From Acanthopleura granulata (taxonomy: Eukaryota > Mollusca > Polyplacophora > Chitonida > Chitonidae): DNA of 64,000 bases. Positions 13,047 through 24,900 of this stretch are shown piece after piece. The translations under genes and the position numbers were made by a program. Numbering within the stretch: the first letter of the stretch is position 1; each line of letters begins with the position of its first letter. The notes below the pieces were generated by a model, which had not been told where the DNA came from, made no database searches, and was given only the letters and a program-made list of their open reading frames with translations. Location of the stretch: the NCBI GenBank assembly GCA_016165875.1, contig JABBOT010000002.1:37661868-37725867 (forward strand), read 5' to 3'.

Positions 13047-15157
13047 GAGTGAGTGACTGGCATCAACGCTTGTTGTTCACTTATGAATGTCCCTTATTGA
13101 CCCAGTTACATAAAGTGTCCCTTTGTTTACAGTGTTCATCTAAAATGCTGGTTTATCGGAAGCGACGGTTTATCTCCACGATCGGTTTGACTGTAGACGA
13201 TAGTCCAAGGGTGAATCGAAATTTTCTCAGCTTTACCTTAGAAAAGTCGATGGTTTTGAACTTATTTTGTCAGCCTTCGGGAATTCCGCCAGATTTTGCA
13301 GGAATACTCATTTGTATGGACTGATAAACGGCAAAAATAAACAAATAAATACACAAAAGCTGTTTTTTTTTGGTTTTTTTTTTCATAAAGATGTTCTCAA
13401 CATTATTCTTATGCCTGTGCCATCTACTCTATAAACAATGGCTGAACCTAATGAAGGCCATGACTTTTACTGTGACAGGATGTGATGTGAGCCTTCGTGT
13501 CACACTCCACGCCCTAACGGTAAAACGTAACACTGGCTCTGACCACCAAGGAAGGTACTTTCGAATTGAAGTCGAGTCAACGGTGTAGCTGTCATGTCCT
13601 CGAGAGCGCGAGAGCCAGTTGACAGGCGCGCTGTAGGTCCACGGAGATATAGCTTACATCTCGAAGGTTCCTTCGTTTAGTCTGACGCCTACCAGGGAAC
13701 ATCTCTGCGCCATTGCCGCCATCGATACGAACCTCAAACCAATACTCGCCTCTGACTGTCTGCTCAGTTTACCCTACACCTGGGTGGTCGCCAGACTTGA
13801 AGAAGTTAAGGTGAGAACAATAAGCGGAGTAATTTTTTTCTTTCTTTGCCGACACATTCTGTGAAAAAAACAGGTAGAAAACAGAGTCTAGGTCCAGGAG
13901 CCGTGTGAGGTGCGACCCTTGACCCAGCTTACGGATAGATTACGCTGTCAGCTGTCTCGACTATCTACCGTACCTGCGTCTTTCAAAGCAACGCTGCCAT
14001 ATGGCTCCGGCCTCTACAAAGCTCTACAGGTAACGCTATTCCAGAGAAAACATGGAAACAGTGACACACCCCTTGCAAGTCTTGGTGAAGTCTGCCTGTA
14101 ATGACCCTGTAGGGGCAAGCCCTCCCCGAAACCCGGTGTTCCGATCTTTACACAGCCTAGGCTAGGACAGATTTAATCACATATTTATCTAGCTGGTTAC
14201 ACGTCTTAGGAACAGTTTATCCCCAAACGAACACTATCTAGTTTCATAAGTGACTGAGTTATCCATTGAAGCCCAAATCCTATCAAAACAACGCGATAGA
14301 ACCCGAGAATGTTGTCATCTGTGTTAATCCTTTGACACAAGTCAGTCCCGCTGGCAGCCGTTGTATGCCGTACCAGGAACTTTAAACACCTCTGCACAGA
14401 GGTCTTATCTACTGCTCAAATCATACAAGTCAAATTTCCTTTTCTAACACAAATGTTAACAAATCTGTACCTAAATCCAACCTCATTCTGCTCGGTGTGC
14501 AGATCAAATTTCCAACAGACACTTTTGAACTCTGGGTATGTCTGAGTTTCGTATGACATTGGGGTGATGGCGCTAAGTGCAGCACAACCCGGTACACGAA
14601 CGATACACAGGGAACTAGTTCGTTCTATTTATTTTACCTGATTGCTATAACTTTATTTCACAAAGTTGTGGATTTTGAATTACTTTTGAATCTCACCTTG
14701 ATGTTTACATTTCAAATCGCTCTCAAATATCTCGGCTTGATCTGACGTAAAACACTGACACACTTTTAAAGTACAGCAAAAGACCCTATATCCGGACATA
14801 TTACATCACAAGAATAAGAAATGCTGTTCATAAATGTGTTTGTCGCATTAGCAAAATGTTTTTTTAATGTGGCAATATGATGAAATACCAGAAGAGTTTT
14901 ACGCCCTAACCGTCATCGTGAAAAAGAAATTTTGCTGAAAAGTATAGTTAAAACTACTATATTAAAATCACCATAAATGACACAGACACCGGCAGTGGCG
15001 CTAGGGGGAATTGGAAATTCTCTGCTATGAAACAGTTTGTAACATTCCTTACATCTTCCGTACTACAGTCCACATGTCGGTTTATGTAGTGTATTACTAA
15101 TGGTGCGGTGTATTCAGGATCATATTGTCATGCCCAAAGGGTTGGGTCCAAGGATAT
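13047..15157. other. No gene recognised
   Basis: Apart from short T- and A-runs, unique sequence with no exon-like segment I can support. Confidence 0.45.
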
Positions 15158-15325
15158 ATTATAGGCAGGAAATCGGGCAGGGGTTGCTGGCAGACCTTCC
15201 CACGTACGGCCGGACAGGAAACCAGCATGAGTTGGTCTTGAACTCACAACGACCGCATTGGTGGCAGGCTTCGGGTCAATGTGCTGCCATAGCCCGCTAA
15301 CTGACAGAGCCACCTCCCCCCCCCC
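15158..15325 (-). repeat. SINE family A, 5' part
   Basis: The minus strand reads the tRNA-like head (GGCTCTGTCAGTTAGCGGGC), B-box region and GTACGTGGGAAGGTCTGCCAG. The 3' portion is missing. Confidence 0.8.
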
Positions 15326-16039
15326 TCCCACTGTGTTTTTGGATTAACAGTGGTTGCTCGATGCTTGAATATGGAAGATCAGAATTCAGAAATAAAAGGA
15401 GAATCCCGCGAGTCGTCTTTAACAAAGATATCCAAGGAATCGTTCATAGTGACACAGTAAACTGTATTCAGTATAGCTGTGCTGAAACTCCACAGACAAA
15501 GCAGAGCGAACAAGACAGATCAAGGAGGTATTCTTGTGATACTGCAAAATGTATGCAGAGCCACTAAGGTGGCATATTAACCAAATTGTTTCGTGGCAAG
15601 TTCTTGTTATCTTTCATATTAGCACTTGTTATGGGTACTGAATACTTTCCACTGATGCCCTTCTTAAGAATTTTCACACATTCCATGGCCTTCCTGATTA
15701 GGATTATGTTCGAAAGATGTCAGAAGTATACACGATGTCTCTACATCTTTGAGTCGACGGAAATCTTGAAAGGCGTCGCTAATACAAAGCAATACATCAT
15801 GAAGAGTAAAACGAGAACGACAACAGTGTGAACTGCTTACACCTAAGTCCGGTCTCTCGACACTTTACCTCAGAAGTTTATTCTTAACTTTTAAAGTAAA
15901 TACTTAAATATCAGCATCTTACAACCTATTTATTTACTTTAATTATTTATTTATTTATTTACGGTAAGTTGACAGTCACTGTCCAGAGCGTCATTCTTTC
16001 TTGGTATGATAGGCAACTGATCCATGAATTACACCCTCT

Positions 16040-16170
16040 GTGATGAATTACACCCTGGTTTCCACGGAGCTCTGCTCTGTTTCCTTCCACCATAATTCTT
16101 GCCGTCGTCGTATAAGTGAAATATTCTGGAGTACAGCGTAAAACACCTGTCAAATAAATAAATAAATGAT
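16040..16170 (+). repeat. SINE family A, 3' part
   Basis: Starts within the body near GGTTTCCACGGAGCTCTGC and ends in AAATAAATAAATAAATG. An ATTT-rich run at about 15930-15962 precedes it. Confidence 0.78.
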
Positions 16171-17247
16171 TGTAACTTTGTGTTAGGAAATCTGTCTAAC
16201 AAGGGCGGTGGTTTCCATTCCACCCTTAAACCAGACCGCTATAAAAAATTGTTCTATTTAGTACATCAGACGTCAGACCTGAACAATATAGTCAATGTTG
16301 ATCAGAACTTGTTTTGTTCACAACTGAATAGGTGCTGAATAACTGTACAAGTTTGACATGATATTCACTGGCCAAAAATTCACTGTTTCAACACTGAAAT
16401 ATTCATCTCGCTTATACGCCGGTCTTGTTTTCTACCTGGATTTGTGCAGAAAAAAATCTAATATATATGTATATGTATAATAGCGGGCCAATAGTCACAT
16501 GAATAACCCGAACTTTTAAAAATGCATTTGCCAAACTATCCCTTTCGAGGCGAGTATAAAATTTCCCAGAATTACTTACTAACACTAAATGAAGCATTAA
16601 TGGAAATCATGAAATAGGCAGCGCTGAATTCTGTGTGCCTTTATATGAACGCACTTTAACTAACAAATCCGCTGAAAATGTGCATCATGGGTATTGGGTG
16701 AAATACAATGTTCACTTAGGAACAACCATGGACAATGCATAATTGCACCCCTTTGAAACATGTGCACATACAATTCAATACAATTGATACAAAACAATTC
16801 ACAGTAAAATTAAATACACGATATTTTATTTTCACACATAACACACGGTAAGCACGTGGGGTGCGTGGGAGAAATCTGATGTGATTGTCACTGATAAAAA
16901 ACACAACGGTGTCTTACAACTATTGATTTCCGTATACTTCCAACTCAGAGATAATATGGCGACTACCGGTGTTTGACAATTACTTCACAACTGTTTAGTC
17001 AATGAACTAATATGACAAATGTGCATCTGCCCGGATTTTTTTTCTGATTGACTGTCTTAGCAAGAGTAAATCTGTCGTCGCACACGATCAGAAATGAAAA
17101 TTCGATCATTTTAATTAAATGTTATGCAAAGTCTTCCAATTGTCCTTCATCTCTTTGCGAACAATGCGCTTTAGGCTATCCCACAATCCGGTTAAGGACA
17201 ATGTGATGGTAACTTCAAATATAGATGGACACAATTATTCACTCTCT
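16171..17247. other. Dmbx 3' flank and 3'UTR
   Basis: Contains candidate polyadenylation signals at 17115-17110 and 16830-16825 (minus strand). Nothing else recognised. Confidence 0.45.
16825..16830 (-). terminator. Candidate Dmbx polyadenylation signal AATAAA
   Basis: TTTATT on the plus strand reads AATAAA on the minus strand, about 420 nt past the Dmbx stop. An ATTAAA variant lies nearer at 17115-17110. Either could serve; the sequence alone does not decide. Confidence 0.35.
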
Positions 17248-17678
17248 TTAAACATTTTCGTACAATCCCAACGACGCCGCATGCTGTCTGGCACGCATGC
17301 GCAGACTTTCAATACTGGAGTTAGCCATGCTATCTCCTGGGCTATGACCTTGAAGAGATGATGACGTCATGCTGCCAAAAAGCGGTCCTATAGAGGGATG
17401 AGGGCCCGGGACTGTAGACGGTGGATGAGAAGGGACGTGAGGTAAGGAGTGAGGGAGATAGGCGGCGTAAGGGTGCCAGCCGTGGTAAGGTAGGATGCTC
17501 ATGGGTGGCAGCTGAAGCACTCCTCCGCTCCCGTGGGCCACGCCGCCGTGTCGGTTGACCATGGCATTGGCTAACGCCTGTTGGCGGAAGTGTTGCTGTA
17601 GTGTAAGAAGCCCGGGATTGCTGGACATATAGGGGTTTGAAACTGGCGGAACACCGGGGGCTGTCACTACCGGACCGA
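17248..17678 (-). CDS. Dmbx: Dmbx exon 5: C-terminus with OAR motif
   Basis: Acceptor TTCCAG|TCGGTCC; the exon supplies the last two bases of the Val codon and runs to the stop at 17250-17248. It encodes a Pro/His/Ser-rich region with [14 protein letters not shown] (the counterpart of a leucine/glutamine-rich block in vertebrate Dmbx1) and ends in the OAR motif followed by YENV. The OAR signature makes this the terminal exon with little doubt. Candidate polyadenylation signals on the minus strand are ATTAAA at 17115-17110 and AATAAA at 16830-16825. Confidence 0.94.
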
Positions 17679-20600
17679 CTGGAACGAAAAAATACAAAAG
17701 CATTAAATACAATTCAAACTGCTTTGTATGTAAAAATCGTCTGTCTGCGGTAATTCAGTTGTTGGAGTATTGATCATTACAGTAAAAGGGAATAAAATAA
17801 CTACCCCACAATCAATCCGTGACATCTATAACAGAGCAATACATGATGTTCTACATCTATACGCACAGCCAAGTCATTATGATGGAGGGACCTCCGTGAC
17901 CGAAGTGGTTAGCACGTTAGCACAGGGTAATGACCTAAGAGCCTCTCACCAATGCGGTTCAAGTCTGATAGTCATGGGTTGCCCCAGGGTTGCGCACTGT
18001 TTCCTACCACCATAATGCTGGCCGCCGAGGTACAAGTGAAATATTCTTGAGTACAGTGTAAAAAAAACAATCAAATAAATAAATCATTATTGTGGACCAA
18101 TAAAACGTTTGCAATAAATGTGACAAACGCCTAATGTCAAGTTGATATCCATGTATTGTATTGTTCATCTGTTGTGAAAGAGACGTTCATGTACCTTTAT
18201 GAGAGTTTTTCAGGATGGTGTCTATACTGGTAATGTTATGTCGTGACATTACTGGTGATACGCGTGGTTTCTGGGGAGGCTCTGGTGGGGATACCGGTGT
18301 GACTGGGCTCAGTGGAGTTGCCGGCCTTTCCTCAGTCTCCTTCCTTCCTTCCGGAATATTACGGACTGCACAGCCTCTCTGGTCTGCCGGTGTAGTGGAG
18401 CGAGGTGGATCACCTGTAAAGAGGAATTTATTCCCTACATTCACATAGGTTACCTTGTTTTCACATTGTTCCTTTGAAGAACGACAGAAGCAGACACGAA
18501 ATACACATCGAAGTTTTGTTTTCTTTTTTTATGAACCGATTGCCCTACGCAGACGCGATATGGTATAATACACGGTAAATACCAATAGTGACTAAATCAT
18601 TGTGTACATTATGATTATTTTATTTAAAATTAAGCATAAACAGGCCAGTATTGCCGAGGGGTTAACTTTTTCGCGTAGCACAATAGCTCCGGAGGCTTGT
18701 ACCAAAACCGTGGCCGTGAGTTCATGTCAAGCTCATGGCAGCTTCTCCTCTGGCTGTACAAGAGGAAGTCTGCTAGCAACTTGCAGACGGTCATAGGTTT
18801 ACCCCGGAATCTACCCGGTTTCTTCCTGTCATAATACTAATCGCCGTCTTATAAGCGAAAAATTCTTGAGTATGCGTAAAACTTCAAAAAATAAATAAAG
18901 GAACAAAAGTCGGCGGTCGTGTGTATAATTATTGAACAATGAACCGAAGGAAACTTCCGCAAGTTTTCCAGACGATCGAGTCAATTCCAAAACAGTGAAA
19001 ACCGGATCACAATTAAGTGAACGTGTACAGAACGGTTACATCCCATTGGAAATTAATTGGTAATTAAACTGCGAGGATGGTCAATGAATGGCTAAAATTT
19101 CAGTTTAAGTTAAACACTACACTTACGTGGCAGGTTTTCCCCGCGATACCCCATACGACTGATTAAAAGATCTCCCCTGGTAGCGTCATCGGTGATTTTG
19201 TCATCATCAACATTGACGTCTTCTTCATCCTCATCAGTCATCTCATCTACGCTCAGTATTTTGTCCTCCTCGTCATCGCCGCTGCAGGATAGCGAATGGT
19301 TGTCATCGTCTGCATCCTCACCGGTCGACGTGATCGATGTGTCCGCCTGGGGCAGGGATTTGTCGTCTGCACATGCCGCGCGAGATTCTCCAGTTTTCTC
19401 CATGTCGTCCTCGTTCCGGGTAGTTGTGCCGTTCTCGTCTGCTGGGTCCTTGTGCTTTTGCTTGATTGCCTTCTGCTTCTTCCTAAATTTGGCTCGACGG
19501 TTTTTGAACCAAACCTAAAATAAGAAAAATGATTTACCTCTGTAAAGTTTACGGCAACGGAAACAGGGATTGAGCAAATAGCTTCCGGTTACAAATTATA
19601 CTTGACCGCATGCTTCATGTTATGGTAACCGAATGAGACGTTTTTTGTTAATAATAATCAGTATTCATTTTGTAACGCGTGCGGATCTCTTAAAGTGAAT
19701 CCCCCAAAATTGCAGAAAGATAATTAAACATTATATTAAAAAAAAATCATTTGCTATTTTGCTGTCGTTTTCTCTTTGTTTTTGATCTTGTTCTAGACCG
19801 TTCAAAAATTATATCTAAATCCGTCATAAAAATTTAATAAAACAAATAAAAGTAATGTTGGATATAGTTTTCATATATTTTTCAATTGACACTTACTTAC
19901 TTTAGGGTATTGTTTCAATTTCGATATTTTAACCAAAGATATTTAATTCTTTAAAGTTTCGGTTTGATAAATATCCAACAAAACATACAACAGTTCTAGA
20001 AATTCAACGTATCTATTTCAAAACTAGACTATTTCAAAACACTAATTCAAAGGTATGGAAATTTCTATGTACAAGTGGATTCATAAAACCCCCAAAAGTC
20101 CTTAGATTCCAAATTCATTTGGAAAACTCCAGTCATACATACCCCCTATATAAAAGTGGTTTCATCTCTGGATAGTATATGGACAGTTTTTGTAGGGAGG
20201 TGTTTTGGGTCTGGGATGGTTTGGACAGTTTGAATGAATTGTGTATACGAATGACATTATCTGGCTCTCTTTCTTCCATGAAATAAACGAAATTTCTTTC
20301 AGAAGGTAGAAAATATTCAGATATTCTTTGTAAATACCTGAATCCTGGCTTCCGGTAAATTCGTCATCATGGCCAGCCTCTCTCTCATAACTACATCCGG
20401 GTAGTGTGTCTTAGCGAAAGTTTTCTCCAACGCTGATAGCTGCTGGTTTGTAAATGCCGTCCTGCTTCGTCGCTGCTTACGGTGGGCACCGTACCGAGCC
20501 TCCAAAATAATGTCTGTAAAAGAAATACGGAACTATAGAAATATTCCATGTTGTGTAAAACTTATAAAAATAGCAGAACCATTTAAAATACATCAAAATC

Positions 20601-21098
20601 TGCTACATGTCCTGCTGCACTGCGAAACAAAGGTAGACATTTGAAAAATTTTGCGAAGATTTTAATATCTAAAAATTTCCGAAACCTAAATACTTAGACT
20701 GAAAATTACTTAAAAACAATTATATATAAGCAAGAATGATTTGATTTTAATATCTATACAAAATACCGAAAGTTGTTAAACAGTAAATAAATTGTCTACT
20801 CCAAGATTTACAGTGTGACAATTAGTAAAGAACTTAAGTGTCCAATATTACTACAGTTTTTGTATAGGTGTGTCGCTTGAATATACTTACTTGAGTACTT
20901 AGACAAAAACAACCCACCTGCCAGTCTCTCAGCCAAAGTCAGAGCCTGGAAGGATGGGCTGTAGCCTTGAGACAGGCTTTGGAAGTTGCCAGGAACATTG
21001 GCGAATGTAGGCACCGGCAAGCTGCCTGTGGGGTGCAGACCTCCCATGGAAGCCACGGATGGATGGTGTGACATGGAAAATGGGGCGTAATTCTGCAT
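17248..21098 (-). CDS. Dmbx: Dmbx paired-like homeobox transcription factor, five exons
   Basis: Complete gene predicted by joining five ORF segments on the minus strand: 21098-20918, 20513-20338, 19514-19127, 18413-18195 and 17678-17248. All introns are GT-AG, in phases 1, 0, 1 and 1, and the joined CDS is 1395 nt (464 aa plus stop). In order the protein has a short N-terminus ending in the Dmbx-characteristic [18 protein letters not shown] motif (about 52-69), a homeodomain at about 74-133 with F8, W48, K50 and N51, an acidic stretch at about 184-230, a Pro-rich segment at about 279-302, and a C-terminal OAR motif at about 442-458 ([18 protein letters not shown]). K50 predicts TAATCC-type DNA binding, as in Otx and Gsc. 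Vertebrate Dmbx1 acts in the nucleus in midbrain and brain patterning; that role is family knowledge, not shown here. An in-frame TAG lies seven codons before the chosen ATG. Confidence in family assignment is very high; exact UTRs are unknown. Confidence 0.96.
17888..18090 (+). repeat. SINE family A in Dmbx intron 4
   Basis: Nearly full-length, with head GGACCTCCGTGACCGAAGTG and 3' part GTGAAATATTCTTGAGTAC plus AAATAAATAAATC. It occupies much of the 516-nt intron and runs antisense to Dmbx. Confidence 0.85.
18195..18413 (-). CDS. Dmbx: Dmbx exon 4: Pro-rich segment with eh1-like motif
   Basis: Acceptor TTTACAG|GTGATC and donor AAAG|GTACAT; both ends are phase 1 and the frame is kept only by this pairing. 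It encodes a Ser/Pro/Thr-rich stretch with repeated PV(T/S)P steps, then TSIDTIL at about residues 310-316. That resembles the eh1 Groucho-binding motif (F-x-I-x-x-I-L) but has Thr where Phe is expected. No homeodomain residues lie here. Assignment to the gene rests on phase, strand and order. Confidence 0.86.
18642..18902 (+). repeat. SINE family A in Dmbx intron 3
   Basis: Diverged, nearly full-length copy, antisense to Dmbx. It has TGAGTTCATGTCAAGCTCATG, CCGGTTTCTTCCTGTCATAA and AAATTCTTGAGTATGCGTAA. Confidence 0.78.
19127..19514 (-). CDS. Dmbx: Dmbx exon 3: recognition helix and acidic region
   Basis: Starts exactly at [14 protein letters not shown], the recognition helix with K50 and N51, after acceptor TTTTAG. 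A Lys-rich linker follows, then a strongly acidic Asp/Glu stretch at about residues 184-230. It ends at donor CAC|GTAAGT in phase 1. The acidic stretch has little sequence complexity and no counterpart I recall in vertebrate Dmbx1. The plus-strand ORFs over the same bases, rich in Ser, are shadows of this codon usage. Confidence 0.95.
20338..20513 (-). CDS. Dmbx: Dmbx exon 2: homeodomain residues 1-46
   Basis: Begins after acceptor TTTACAG and ends at donor CAG|GTATTT, after homeodomain Q46. It contains the basic N-terminal arm (QRRSRTAF), helices 1 and 2, and the start of helix 3 (PEARIQ). The intron between homeodomain positions 46 and 47 is the usual site in paired-class genes. Upstream intron 1 is 404 nt and intron 2 is 823 nt. 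Confidence 0.96.
20918..21098 (-). CDS. Dmbx: Dmbx exon 1 (coding part)
   Basis: Encodes residues 1-60 and the first base of codon 61. It starts at the ATG at 21098-21096 and ends at donor CAG|GTGGG (GT at 20917-20916). The 3' part gives the ALTLAERLA half of the Dmbx N-terminal motif, which is completed across the phase-1 junction into DIILEARYG. The N-terminus is rich in Ser, Pro, Gly and Met, with no other recognised domain. A pyrimidine-rich AG at 21118-21117, just upstream of the ATG, could be an acceptor, so a non-coding 5' exon may exist further upstream. Confidence 0.93.
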
Positions 21099-21941
21099 CT
21101 TGTCCTTGCCAGATACCTAATAAGACAGGTGAAATATCAACCATTAAAGCCTCTGAAATAGAGGGTCTACCTACGACACGGTGATTACAAAGGCCAACAC
21201 GAAGGGCAGTCTCAGCTCACAGAGATTCGTTTTCGACGTTACAGCTGTTGAGCCATTACCTTGATGCTGAAGTAATGACAAACCTGCCGCTGCTGTAACC
21301 TTTTCAGTCCTACATAAAATGCAAGTTGTTGAACTCATTGACCCCCTAAATAACAAAGCTTGTGATTACAGATTTACCGGGAACTTCTTTTCTAGCAATA
21401 TTTTCTCATTGTTAGTTATAATGTTTTAAGGCTAGTTGACAAATTGAGAGAAAAAGATATAATCCTTTAACAGGGAGATTTGCACCAACCAGCAATGGCT
21501 GTTACGTGCCGAAAATTCAACAGTTTTTCAATAAGTGCAGTTGTATTATCGATGTGTAGCGCACCAGTTGTTATCCGACCAGTAGGGCTTCCAGCCATGA
21601 CCTAAGATTTATCACAGCTGGTTATATATTTAATCTTCCTACGCTGTACAAACTCCAGTTTAATGTTCTAAGTGTCTGTAAATCTGTGCATTTGTAAATG
21701 AGTGCCTGCGGTTAGTCTGTAATCGCTTTACCACCGAGGATTTCATCTGGAGAGACATTGACGTGATAACATCGGGGTTTACATTGCAACCCGGTTTGCG
21801 TGATGTTTTTGCAAATTATTTTTTAAAAATCAGAATTCTGAGTATGGGCTTCACGATTTATTGATCATGAGGAGTAGTTTGACATTTTTTGGCGAAGATA
21901 ATTTGCTCAGCTTAACACCGAACAACACGCGCCATTTTCAG

Positions 21942-21953
21942 GGTCACGTGACC
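21942..21953. promoter_or_regulatory. Palindromic E-box GGTCACGTGACC upstream of Dmbx
   Basis: A perfect 12-bp palindrome around CACGTG about 845 bp upstream of the Dmbx ATG. GTCACGTGAC is the type of site bound by USF, TFE and MITF-class bHLH-zip factors. It lies in a repeat-poor 1.5-kb flank. Function is inferred only from the motif and its position. Confidence 0.35.
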
Positions 21954-24900
21954 TGACACATTATCCCATCGTGATGCAAGACGGGGGTCTGGTATTTGTC
22001 GCCATTCCGAGTCGGTTTGGTTATATACACCTCAGTCTGGCGGTATAAGTTGTCAAAGTTTCTGTCGTAAGTTGATCAATAATGACGGGGTTAAATCGGC
22101 GACCTCATGTCCAGCAAGCAAACAAAGTTTACCTAAGAGCTTTCAGCGCGGTCCAAGGGTATAATCGAAGTCTATACGTATCACTTGGACCTCATTTGAG
22201 TGTCACATTATCCTGTTTGATTGAAGGCGATAACATGGCGTCGTTCCGCGCAGCTCTGACACGTATTGTAAGAAAATACTGACTTATTGCAAAAATCGAC
22301 TGGCCGATATTTATTAAATGTCATTTGGATCCGATAAGATGGCATTGAGAAAAGAGAAGGCAGGCACTTTGATAAAGACATTATCCCCAGAGTAAATTGA
22401 TCCTAGTTGCCCCTTGGACGGCCACATGTCAGACTTCATAGTGTCTCTATTCAGTGGAGCAGACGACAGTCATTTCCAGCCACTGTCAAATTCTCTCGAT
22501 TAAACATCAGGAAATATTATTAGCGGACAAAATGTCAGCCTGTGCACATTAATGTTTTGGCGAGAATCCACTGCCAGTAATAATTTTCCTTGCTAAATAA
22601 ACTTGTTGCTTGTCAAGAATACGGCCTAGCACCACACGCCGCCATCTACCTATATCAGATTTCGCCTATTAAATATCACTCAAGCCTGCAAGTACGTGAT
22701 TTCCTCATTGGAAAAAAAGTTTTTGAAAATCCTATAAGCAGCCTTCTGCTGGTCATAATCTATTTTAAAAGGTGTTACTATTCTGCCAGACTTGGGCACG
22801 AAGAGACGAGACAAATGTTAGACCCTTGGTTTGTTTGGAACGATCGAGTATTCATAAATGCATTCACGTGCCTAGCTCGGAGACGCATTGATTAAACCCA
22901 AGACAAGCTTAAATTTCGTCGCCCGTGTATATGCTGTGAGATAGCGCAGACATGGGCTTGTTGACTGCACGACCCATCCCCACCAACGTCCTTCGCCAGC
23001 CCACTCAGCTCTATTCATTTACTATTATTGTAATCGGCCCGCTATTGACTGGACGGATCATATAGCTCTCCGAGCATGGAGGTATGAAAACACTACCGGA
23101 GATGAAACATTCGTGGGAAAACGGCCCGCCTATAATGAGCTCCTAACAGGGAGATGGTATCAGTCCACAATTGAACGGACAATTTACTTTGCAATCAGAT
23201 CCCCCGATTATCTTAAAATGTTTCTGCGCTTTTCACCGCATATTTTGTGCAAGGACTTTTGTAAAAGTGTGTGTTCAGTTAAAAAGTACTTGGATTAAAT
23301 TCTGTCCGCTCATTATGCTCTTATTATTTCAGGCTGGGTAACTAGAAAACTCGCCTGTCTTTGTGAACTTGCTAAGATAATAATTTCTCGACATCGTCAT
23401 CGACGGTGTTATTTTTTAAACTTGGACATGGGCGTTTCCTATTTATCACATTTTCCACAGGAAGAAATGTGAAAAAAAGAGAATCAAAAACAAATTCCAC
23501 AATTCCATTTTCCAAGGAATGTAGAACAGAACATTTTATCTCGTTGTCACGCTCCAGAATATTTGTAATTTCTTCACGTTCTTCACGTATGATGCTACGA
23601 AACATGATGTTGAGCAACAAACAGAGAGATCTGTTAGAAAAATAAAAGTATTCATCTACATGCCTTAAAAGTTTGAATTTTTAGACGAATGGCGATATCT
23701 TGAATAGTTAAGTTCAGAAATCAAAATCCTTCATGTCCACTCTATTTCAACACTACTTTTACGGCCCACCGCAAGTTATAGACCTGAGCAAGAATTAGAT
23801 GGTATTTGTCTTGTCAAGATAACGGTTGTCTCCGGCATATAGAATACAGAACAATCTGTGTGAGCGCAAAGTAGAATATAGGAACAGTACTTCTCCAAAT
23901 GACCTCGCGACATTCAACGGCCTGTTTGACTTTGCATTAGCCAAACTATGCCAGAACTTACACTGATAATAAGATCTTTAATTAGAAGTGTTAACACCAA
24001 GGCAGGGAAATCCTGTTTGCCTTACAACTTTAACAACGCTTCTTCGCTCAGACGGATCACCCCAGAGTATAGAGTCTGAATATCTGTTGAGTTTGATCAC
24101 CTAATTCTGCCACTATCATCCTCAAGACGGCCATAAATGTACATGTGAATTCCATAATTGTTAATTCTTAGCACTGATTCTCTTTGATTGCATCAAAAAA
24201 CTCAGTACACAAGCTCATATCGAAACTTGCGTGTGAAATCGAAACACAAAGTAGGTGAATTGTTTTTCATTGATGTTAACAAGTCTATAGTTCGAGTAGT
24301 CCAACGGCTCATACACAGTATTGTGCATTACGTGGATAATGTTAATATTTCCAACAATTTCTTGAGACAGTCGAGTCAAAGAGGGCCATATAAGTCATCC
24401 CAATATAGATTAATATCAAGAGATTACTATCCTGACACGCAGCCTGTAAAAATGTAGCGCATGCAACCTCTACACAGGAGTGAAATATTTTTCTTATTCT
24501 AAAGGCAATGCTGAAAATGATAATCAATAAATCTGTCAGTTAACTCACAAAAATTAATGCGAGCTTCCTTACGAAAAATGTCGGCTGAATTTACTTAAGT
24601 TAATGTAATTATCGACGATGGAATATTCATCATTTTTTTGGTATCAAGGTAATGTTAAATACTCTGTTAAATGTACATAATGACTTACTGGATACACGTG
24701 GTTAACAGAACTGTCCTACCGCACCCCTGCTAAGCACAGATGATTGAGCCAGAAAAAAATATAATAAATAGTTTTAAAATTGTATATAAAAGTTTCTTTA
24801 GCACTTTCAGTTCGCCGGATAAAAGAAAACGCCGAGAATAGTACAATGACAGAATACAAAATTTGCAGTGAAATTGGATCCCTGATTATCCTTAAGACTG

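Noticed and set aside
19192..19518. Ser-rich plus-strand ORF of 108 codons
   Set aside because: It is the complement of the acidic Dmbx exon 3; Asp/Glu codons read backwards give Ser/Val/Ile-rich frames.
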